DNA of 6,202 nucleotides. Source: an uncultured Prevotellaceae bacterium (lineage in GTDB: Bacteria > Bacteroidota > Bacteroidia > Bacteroidales > Bacteroidaceae). The notes beneath the pieces were generated by a model. It saw nothing but the letters and a program-made list of their open reading frames with translations, was not told where the DNA came from and ran no database searches. The DNA is taken from assembly GCA_946406585.1 (NCBI GenBank), contig CAMJLI010000123.1:1-6202 (forward strand). Direction: 5' to 3'. Both the position numbers and the translations under genes were made by a program. Of the stretch, positions 1-6,202 are shown in pieces (positions within the stretch are counted from its first letter, which is position 1; each line of letters begins with the position of its first letter).

Positions 1-2347
1 TGCCAGGGCGGATGGGGAGAGAAAAAGCTTATTGTTCAACTTCGACTGGAAATTCAAATTAGGCGAAGTGCAGAACGCCGAAAGTCCGACATTAGATGAT
101 GCCGATTGGCGACAGCTTGAACTGCCGCATGACTTTCAAATAGAAATGCCATGGAACGAGAAAGCCAGCCGAGGTAGAGGTTTCAAGGATATGGCCACAG
201 GTTGGTATCGCAAGACGTTCGAGGCCGATAAAGCCTGGCAAGGCAAACGGGTGATTCTCGACTTTGAAGGTATCATGCTTCATGGCGATGCCTATCTGAA
301 CGGGCAAAAAATCGGAGGTACAGACTACGGATACCTGGGATTTGAGGCCGACATCACTAAACTGCTGAAATGGAACGGGAAAAATGTGTTGGCCGTCCAC
401 TGCTCTACAGGAGAGGCAAAAAATTCAAGATGGTACACAGGCGGAGGTCTCTTTCGTGATGTCCACCTTGTACTAAAAGATTCGGTCTCTATCGCCCGAC
501 ATGGCATCTATATCAATACGCCTATAGTCAGCAAGGAAAAAGCCTCTGTCAACGTGCAGGTGGAAGTGGAAGGCATCAAGAATAAAAAATATGACCTAGT
601 GATAGAGGCCGTCATCTTTGACCCTGAAGGCCACCAAGTAGGTGAAACACGAATTGATGCGCCAAAGGACAACAAACAGCCCACCGTAGAAGTGCAGTTG
701 CCGCAGGTGAAGGTCAGCAACCCAAAGCTGTGGTGGTGTGAACAACCTAACCTCTATACTGCTGAAGTATCACTAATCCTTGAAGGAAAAACCATCGACA
801 AACTCTCTGAGCGTTTCGGCATCCGGACCGTTGAGTTCTCCAAAGACTTCGGTTTCAAACTGAACGGGAAGAAAATCTTCCTGCAGGGTATGGCCAACCA
901 TCATGATCTCGGAGCAGTGGGTGCTGCAGCTTATGAGACAGGAATTGCCCGAATGATGGACAGAATGAAAGAATTTGGTTTCAACCATATCCGCACCTCT
1001 CACAATCCCTATAGTGAATCATTCCTTCGCCTGGCAGATGAAAAAGGCATTCTCATTGTTGATGAACTTTATGACAAGTGGAGCAACACATTGGCATGGG
1101 CTGGCCGGAGACCCTGGACAGAGATGTGGTGGGAGAATCTCATGGAATGGGTAAAGCGAGACCGCAACCATCCATCGGTGATCATGTGGAGCCTTGGCAA
1201 CGAACTGCAGTTCCAGGAGGAGCGCTGTGGATTTCCTACACGTGACTGGGGCGTAACTACCTACGATATCATGAACACACTCGTGAAGCGTCTCGACCCG
1301 ACACGCAAGACAACGGTGGCCATGTATCCTGCTCGTGCCGGTGGCATCGTCAAACATAGTGCAGAATATCGATTGGAGGAGAACATCGTGCCGCCCGAAC
1401 TGGCTCAGCACACCGAGGTGGCCAGTTTCAACTATTGTTGGGAGGATTATGACAAATATATGGAAAAAGCACCGCATATGATTCTCTATCAGAGTGAGGC
1501 AACGACCAATGAACTGACAGCCCCGTGGGCTGGGATGGACCGCGAACACATGGTGGGACTGGCATACTGGGGAGCCATCGAATATTGGGGAGAGTCGAAT
1601 ATCTGGCCCAAGAAAGGCTGGGACTACAGTTTCTTCCGTCACTCCCTGGAGCCCAATTCACAAGCCTATCTCATCAAAACCATCTTCAAGCCCGAAGAAC
1701 CTCAAGTGCATATCGGAATAGCCGGAAAGGTGGATACCCTATGGTGGAATGATATCGTTGTGGGACAAACACGAGTGACATCGCACTGGAACCGCGAGGC
1801 CGGCAAGAAATACACCATCTATACCTATACCAATGGCGACGAAGTGGAACTATTTGTGAACGGAAAGAGCCTTGGCGTGAAGAAAAATACAGACAAAAGG
1901 AAGCCCAATGTCATCACATGGAAAGATGTAGCCTATGAACCAGGGAAAATAACGGCCGTAGCCAGAAAAGACGGTAAAGACTATGCACGGCATGAACTGG
2001 AGACTGCCGGAAAACCAGTAAGGTTGAAAGTGGTCGCAGAAAATGCCGACTGGAAGGGCGATGGCATGGACCTCCAATACTTAAGAGTCTATGCTATAGA
2101 CAGCAAGGGACGTGTGGTGCCTACGGCTGAGGGAACGGTTAGCTTTGAGGTAAAAGGCGCAGCCCGCCTGATCGCCGTAGATAATGGAGACCATTCGTCA
2201 AACGACCTGTTTGACGGCAAGCAAAAAGACCTGTATGAAGGTTTTGCCATGGCGATTCTTCGGGCCAACCAGACCGCTGGAAAAGTGGAAGTGACAGTAC
2301 GCTGTGACGGCTTGAAAACTGCTGTGTATGCTGTCCAAACAAAATAA
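1..2347 (+). CDS. GH2 family beta-glycosidase (beta-galactosidase-like), 5'-truncated by window edge
   Basis: This is an exo-acting, retaining family 2 glycoside hydrolase that probably removes a terminal beta-linked sugar from oligosaccharides in the periplasm. The frame is open from the first complete codon at base 2. The TTG at 32 is therefore not a convincing start, because the ten upstream codons (ARADGERKSL) read naturally into the domain, and ARA could end a signal peptide. Numbering from codon 32 as residue 1: jelly-roll sugar-binding domain about 1-150, with the typical SRWYTGGGLFRDV at 132-144; Ig-like sandwich about 155-268; TIM barrel about 270-555. Barrel motifs are LQGMANHHDLG (284-294), HIRTSHNP (319-326), the acid/base Glu391 in SLGNE and the nucleophile Glu489 in YQSEATT. 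A DUF4982-like domain (about 570-655, with YTNGDEVELFVNGKSLG) and a final beta domain (about 660-771) follow, a layout common in Bacteroidota. It lies 51 bases upstream of an HTCS regulator, which suggests a polysaccharide utilization locus. Family assignment is firm. The substrate (galactoside, glucuronide or other) is not settled. Confidence 0.93.
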   Translation, partial: ARADGERKSLLFNFDWKFKLGEVQNAESPTLDDADWRQLELPHDFQIEMPWNEKASRGRGFKDMATGWYRKTFEADKAWQGKRVILDFEGIMLHGDAYLNGQKIGGTDYGYLGFEADITKLLKWNGKNVLAVHCSTGEAKNSRWYTGGGLFRDVHLVLKDSVSIARHGIYINTPIVSKEKASVNVQVEVEGIKNKKYDLVIEAVIFDPEGHQVGETRIDAPKDNKQPTVEVQLPQVKVSNPKLWWCEQPNLYTAEVSLILEGKTIDKLSERFGIRTVEFSKDFGFKLNGKKIFLQGMANHHDLGAVGAAAYETGIARMMDRMKEFGFNHIRTSHNPYSESFLRLADEKGILIVDELYDKWSNTLAWAGRRPWTEMWWENLMEWVKRDRNHPSVIMWSLGNELQFQEERCGFPTRDWGVTTYDIMNTLVKRLDPTRKTTVAMYPARAGGIVKHSAEYRLEENIVPPELAQHTEVASFNYCWEDYDKYMEKAPHMILYQSEATTNELTAPWAGMDREHMVGLAYWGAIEYWGESNIWPKKGWDYSFFRHSLEPNSQAYLIKTIFKPEEPQVHIGIAGKVDTLWWNDIVVGQTRVTSHWNREAGKKYTIYTYTNGDEVELFVNGKSLGVKKNTDKRKPNVITWKDVAYEPGKITAVARKDGKDYARHELETAGKPVRLKVVAENADWKGDGMDLQYLRVYAIDSKGRVVPTAEGTVSFEVKGAARLIAVDNGDHSSNDLFDGKQKDLYEGFAMAILRANQTAGKVEVTVRCDGLKTAVYAVQTK

Positions 2348-2362
2348 AACCGAATAAGAATC

Positions 2363-2393
2363 TTGCGAATATTGAGTTTTTTTCGTTAATTTG
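2363..2393 (+). promoter_or_regulatory. Putative Bacteroidota-type promoter for the HTCS gene
   Basis: TTG at 2363-2365 is followed, after a 20-base spacer, by TTAATTTG at 2386-2393. This matches the Bacteroidota -7 consensus TAnnTTTG at seven of eight positions (second base T instead of A), and the spacing fits the usual 19-21 bases. Transcription would be expected to start a few bases after 2393, which is at or next to the ATG at 2399. The match is by eye only. The region is AT-rich, so a chance match is possible, but the position immediately before a large gene supports it. Confidence 0.55.
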
Positions 2394-2398
2394 CATTC

Positions 2399-5300
2399 AT
2401 GATGAAGCTGAAATGGACATTCTTCCTATTATTGTTACTCCACACTCTCCAATCTATGGGTGTAGAGGTGTTGTCGCGTAAACTGAACTCCGACAATGGT
2501 CTGCCTGACAATAACGTAAGGCATATTGTCCAAGACGCAAAAGGCTTCATCTGGATGGGAACGCCCAACGGTCTGTATCGCTTTGACGGCTATTTCTTTA
2601 CTACATACAAGTATTCTGAGACAGGAAATGCACGATTGCTCAACAACAACCATATCCAAGCTCTTTATACACTTCCTGACAATCGCTTGCTGATTGCAGA
2701 GCAGGGATACCAGTTCTCTGTCTTCGACATTGAAGAGAACAGATTCGTTGAACTGCCAGAGAAGGAAAAAGAACTGTTGTATGATGGCTGCCGGAAAAAA
2801 GACCTTGACCCCAAGGTGGAACAACGGTTCCGTAACGTTATCGACAATGGCGGTGGAATAATCAGTGACAACCTTGGCAATAATGTGGTGATAGATAATA
2901 CAGGACAATTGTGGTTCATCGACCGGCAGACAGGGGAAACCATACAAATGCGCGTCTTTGATGAAGACCTGTTCCCCTTGGTCAGTAGTAAAAAATTCAA
3001 GGTGGTGACCTCTCAACGCAGACAGCTGATATGGGTGTCCACAAACGGGTGTGGAATCACAGTCTATGACAGAAAGGAAAAGACGGTCAAGCATATACGT
3101 CAGGATTCAGGCCTGATAGCTTCTGACTATATCATTGACATGTGCTTGGACTGCGATGACAATGTATGGGTGGCAGACGAATTTCATGGCTTGGAATACC
3201 TGATACCAGCAGAGAACAACATGACCGTCAGACTGCTGAACCAGCATGCCAAAGGACTGCGTGACAACCAAGTATATGTTATGAGATGGTTGGCAGATTC
3301 TACACTCCTGATAGCCAACACGAAGGGTGATGTCTACAAAACCGACCGATATCTTGACATGCAAGACAAGCCCACATGGGAGGGGCTTGATGTGCACTCC
3401 GCGTGTAGCGACAAAGAAGGCAAGACGTGGATAGGCACACGACAAAAAGGCCTGAGGGCAGGAAACGGGAAATGGTATGCCCACGATGAGCACAATCCTA
3501 ATTCGATTTCTTCCAACAACATTTATTACATGCTGTGCGACCAAAAAGGAAGAATCTGGATAGCTCCCGAAAACTCTTATCTGGACCTGGCAATACCCAC
3601 ACCTGACGCTTCTTATGAGTTTCGGCATTTTTTCAATGAGAAATTCTCTGCAAGGGTTCTCTTCCAAGATCATCATGGCGTGATGTGGGTGGGGACAAAA
3701 GACGGGCTTTATAGGTTCCAACCAGACGAACTCATCAATGACCACAGTGCTTACGAACAGGTATTGAGTGGGCTGGAACTGAAATATAGTGATGTCAGCT
3801 GTATCTATGAAGACTCACAAGGACGACTCTGGGTGGGGACACTCGGGAAAGGTGTGTACAGCATTGACAACACCAAGAGGTGGGGGGCTCAGAAATTTGC
3901 AAACCTTTCGGCATCACATGGACTTATCTCAGACGAGGTGCATGCCATTATCGAAGATGGTCATGGGGCGTTGTGGTTTGCCACTAAGAAGGGGATTACC
4001 TGCTACAATCCAAAGACCAAGAGATTCTGGTATCATTATGACGAATACGACTTGTTGCGCAACAACTATGCAGACAACAGTGCATGCAGAATGCCCGATG
4101 GCCGGTTGGCTTTTGGCACCAATGCCGGCATCATTGTCTATGATGTCAACAAGGCTTCGGAGAACACTCCACACACGGCCAGGTTGGCTATTACAGATCT
4201 TATCATCAATGGTGTTTCTGCCAACCAGATGGATAAGATGAATTTCGGAAGCGGTTTAAAAGAAATCAACTTGAGTTATCAACAGAACCTGTTGACTTTT
4301 CACTTCTCTGCATTCAATTTCAAGGCAGCCTCAAGTACAAGATATTCATATTGGCTTGAAGGATACGAAAAAGATTGGAGTGAGCTGACCGACTATAGTT
4401 TTGCCACGTACAAACAACTTCCTCCAGGGCGTTATATCTTTCATGTAAAGGCATACGACAACTATTCTCTATCCACACAGGAGGCGACTTTGTCTGTCAT
4501 CATCCATTATCCTTGGTGGCGTTCGTGGTGGGCTTATCTGGCTTATACCTTTCTGGCATTAATCTTGGGCTATCTGGTTTATCGACAGTTACGTACCGTC
4601 TATCGGCTACGGCAACGGATAGAAGTGGAGAAGAGGCTGACCGAATATAAACTGCAATTCTTTACGAACATCTCGCATGAGTTTCGTACTCCTCTGACAA
4701 TCATCCGTGGAGCAATAGACCGTATCAAGCATACTGGAGAGATTCCAGCTGAGATGCGCCAGCCCGTCAGTAGCATGAACAGGAGCGTCAGCCGCATGCT
4801 TAGACTGATCAATCAGCTCTTGGAGTTTCGCAAGATGCAGAACGACAAGTTGAGGCTGGCTTTGGAGGAAACCGACGTGGTAAGGTTCCTGCACGACATT
4901 TTCTTGAGTTTCTCGGACATTGCGGAGAACAAACACATCAACTATACTTTCTCAACACAGGAGCGTTCTTATGTCATGTTCGTCGACCGCTCTCACTTGG
5001 ACAAAATCGTTTACAACATACTCTCGAATGCGTTCAAATACACTCCAAGTCATGGCGATATTTCATTACAAGTCCGTTTTTCCGACAAGAAGATGACCAT
5101 TAGTATCAAGGATTCTGGGGTAGGTATTCCAAAAGAGAAGCAGCCTGAGTTGTTTAAACGCTTCATGCAAAGCAACTTCTCCAATGACAGCATTGGCATT
5201 GGCCTGAATCTTACGAAAGCGCTGGTCGAGGTTCATCATGGCACTATAGGATATACTCCTAACGAACCCAAGGGTTCTGTTTTCACAGTAGACATCCCAA

Positions 5301-6193
5301 CAGACAAAAATGTCTATACCGCAGAAGACTTCTTGGCGGAAGGACATCAGTTGCTTGTACAGAATAGCGGGGCCGACAACGACAAATACAAAGAGTTGGC
5401 GTCTTTGCCTATGAACAATCGGACTGTACTGATTGTTGAAGACGATTCAGATGTCATGGACTATATGGAAAATTTGCTGCAGAAATATTTTGTAGTACAT
5501 AAAGCCGCAGATGGAGTTGAGGCTATACAGATGTTGGAACAATTGCGTCCAGATTTGATTGTCTCAGACATTATGATGCCCGTCATGGATGGACTGGAAC
5601 TGACGGCCCATATCCGTCAAAAAGATGAGATAAAAGATATTCCTATCATCTTGCTGACGGCTTTGACAACAGATGACAAGCGTATAAAAGCCATGGAAAA
5701 AGGAGCTGATGCCTATATCACCAAACCCTTCGACACCCAATTGCTAGTTGCAACGGCTGTGAGGCTGATTCAGCAACGCGACATACAGAAGGCTCAATAT
5801 ATGCAACAGACAGCAGAAGGAAAAACTGTATTGCCGGAAATCATTGTTGATGAGCGTGACAAACACTTGCTGGATGTCATGAATACATGGCTGGATACCC
5901 ATTTGAGCGACCCCACGCTTTCTGTCGATGCCATGGCTGAGGTTATGGGATATCGTAGAACAATATTCTTCAAGAAAATCAAGGCTCTGACCGGACAGAC
6001 GCCTGCCGAATACATCAAGACACTCAGGATGAACCGGGCAGCGGAATTGTTGAGAGAAGAGACAATAACAGTGGCTGAAGTATGCTATAAGGTAGGTATA
6101 AACGACCCACATTACTTTGCCAAGGTCTTCAAACAGCAGTTTGGCATTTCTCCAAAAAAATACCAGCAAGGTGGTAAAAAAGAATCTGAGTGA
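2399..6193 (+). CDS. Hybrid two-component system sensor kinase/response regulator (HTCS) with AraC output
   Basis: This is a single-polypeptide signalling protein that would sense a glycan fragment in the periplasm and activate transcription of a polysaccharide utilization locus. Domains over 1264 residues: signal peptide about 1-21 (KLKW, then a Phe/Leu run); beta-propeller sensor about 28-582, with repeated Reg_prop motifs such as IWMGT (51-55), MWVGT (429-433) and LWVGT (477-481); Y_Y_Y domain about 590-704 (YWLEGYEKDW, LPPGRYIF); membrane helix about 709-728; HisKA with phospho-acceptor His760 in NISHEFRTP; HATPase with N-box Asn877, G1 box DSGVGI (905-910) and G2 box GIGL (933-936); receiver about 1008-1122 with acidic Glu1014/Asp1015/Asp1016, phospho-acceptor Asp1057, Thr1087 and Lys1109; AraC-type double helix-turn-helix about 1155-1256. 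All phosphorelay residues are present and the frame is unbroken. The start is fixed by the signal peptide: ATG codons at 2399 and 2402 both keep it, whereas the next Met (residue 20) would lose it. Family assignment is firm. The ligand is unknown. Confidence 0.97.
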   Translation: MMKLKWTFFLLLLLHTLQSMGVEVLSRKLNSDNGLPDNNVRHIVQDAKGFIWMGTPNGLYRFDGYFFTTYKYSETGNARLLNNNHIQALYTLPDNRLLIAEQGYQFSVFDIEENRFVELPEKEKELLYDGCRKKDLDPKVEQRFRNVIDNGGGIISDNLGNNVVIDNTGQLWFIDRQTGETIQMRVFDEDLFPLVSSKKFKVVTSQRRQLIWVSTNGCGITVYDRKEKTVKHIRQDSGLIASDYIIDMCLDCDDNVWVADEFHGLEYLIPAENNMTVRLLNQHAKGLRDNQVYVMRWLADSTLLIANTKGDVYKTDRYLDMQDKPTWEGLDVHSACSDKEGKTWIGTRQKGLRAGNGKWYAHDEHNPNSISSNNIYYMLCDQKGRIWIAPENSYLDLAIPTPDASYEFRHFFNEKFSARVLFQDHHGVMWVGTKDGLYRFQPDELINDHSAYEQVLSGLELKYSDVSCIYEDSQGRLWVGTLGKGVYSIDNTKRWGAQKFANLSASHGLISDEVHAIIEDGHGALWFATKKGITCYNPKTKRFWYHYDEYDLLRNNYADNSACRMPDGRLAFGTNAGIIVYDVNKASENTPHTARLAITDLIINGVSANQMDKMNFGSGLKEINLSYQQNLLTFHFSAFNFKAASSTRYSYWLEGYEKDWSELTDYSFATYKQLPPGRYIFHVKAYDNYSLSTQEATLSVIIHYPWWRSWWAYLAYTFLALILGYLVYRQLRTVYRLRQRIEVEKRLTEYKLQFFTNISHEFRTPLTIIRGAIDRIKHTGEIPAEMRQPVSSMNRSVSRMLRLINQLLEFRKMQNDKLRLALEETDVVRFLHDIFLSFSDIAENKHINYTFSTQERSYVMFVDRSHLDKIVYNILSNAFKYTPSHGDISLQVRFSDKKMTISIKDSGVGIPKEKQPELFKRFMQSNFSNDSIGIGLNLTKALVEVHHGTIGYTPNEPKGSVFTVDIPTDKNVYTAEDFLAEGHQLLVQNSGADNDKYKELASLPMNNRTVLIVEDDSDVMDYMENLLQKYFVVHKAADGVEAIQMLEQLRPDLIVSDIMMPVMDGLELTAHIRQKDEIKDIPIILLTALTTDDKRIKAMEKGADAYITKPFDTQLLVATAVRLIQQRDIQKAQYMQQTAEGKTVLPEIIVDERDKHLLDVMNTWLDTHLSDPTLSVDAMAEVMGYRRTIFFKKIKALTGQTPAEYIKTLRMNRAAELLREETITVAEVCYKVGINDPHYFAKVFKQQFGISPKKYQQGGKKESE

Positions 6194-6202
6194 AGAGCAA
6201 GT

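Noticed and set aside
1019..1642. Long antisense open frame (207 codons) opposite the GH2 gene
   Set aside because: It lies wholly inside the GH2 catalytic domain, resembles no protein family I recognise and is rich in Cys, His and Pro, as expected of a shadow frame.
2351..2371. CGAATA repeated at 2351-2356 and 2366-2371, considered as a regulator-binding direct repeat
   Set aside because: Six bases in an AT-rich gap is too short to separate from chance, and there is no second copy elsewhere for comparison.
2360..2383. T-run (2377-2383) after the GH2 stop as a possible intrinsic terminator
   Set aside because: The sequence before the T-run (CTTGCGAATATTGAG) cannot form more than a three-pair stem with a G-T pair, and it is AT-rich. 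The T-run lies in the spacer of the putative promoter, where AT-rich sequence is expected.
2396..2406. Inverted repeat TTCAT-G-ATGAA centred on the tandem start codons
   Set aside because: It arises largely from the ATGATG start itself. Five pairs around a one-base centre cannot form a hairpin, and an operator role has no other support.
2435..3745. Two consecutive antisense open frames (219 and 212 codons) opposite the HTCS sensor domain
   Set aside because: They are complementary to well-supported propeller-coding sequence, show no domain motifs and have no promoter-like context. They are shadow frames.
3680..3845. Near-identical nucleotide stretch TGGGTGGGGACA in two places, considered as a DNA repeat
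   Set aside because: Both copies encode the conserved Trp-Val-Gly-Thr core of neighbouring propeller blades, so protein-level repetition explains them.
3789..4241. A 150-codon open frame on the + strand inside the HTCS gene, considered as an overlapping gene
   Set aside because: The HTCS frame is continuous and motif-rich through the same bases. The alternative product is low-complexity in character and matches nothing recognisable.

Overview
The window looks like chromosomal DNA from a gut- or rumen-type Bacteroidales bacterium, most likely Prevotella/Segatella-like. Three things support this. A hybrid two-component system of the AraC-output type (HTCS) is present, an architecture largely confined to Bacteroidota. 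A multidomain family 2 glycoside hydrolase lies beside it. The promoter-like sequence between them has the Bacteroidota pattern (TTG, about 20 bases, then a TAnnTTTG-like box) and there is no Shine-Dalgarno sequence. The genus is inferred from general sequence character and was not tested.

Layout: both genes are on the + strand and fill almost the whole window. Bases 1-2347 are the 3' part of a GH2 glycosidase whose true start lies before base 1. It has a sugar-binding jelly-roll domain, an Ig-like sandwich, a TIM barrel with both catalytic glutamates, and two C-terminal beta domains. A 51-base gap (2348-2398) holds a probable promoter that ends almost on the next start codon. Bases 2399-6193 are one uninterrupted 1264-residue HTCS: signal peptide, periplasmic beta-propeller sensor, Y_Y_Y domain, one membrane helix, histidine kinase, receiver domain and AraC-type DNA-binding domain. 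The last 9 bases (6194-6202) hold nothing recognisable.

How they work together (inference from the family): this is the regulator-plus-enzyme edge of a polysaccharide utilization locus (PUL). The HTCS would bind an oligosaccharide released from a polysaccharide in the periplasm, pass phosphate from its histidine to its receiver aspartate within one polypeptide, and activate the locus through its AraC domain. The GH2 enzyme would cleave a terminal beta-linked sugar from the same glycan. No SusC/SusD-like genes, other hydrolases or transporters are in the window, so the substrate cannot be named. Both genes belong to known families and I see no clearly new system. The most useful leads are the nearly leaderless start of the regulator, the unassigned specificity of the GH2 enzyme, and the unassigned sensor ligand.
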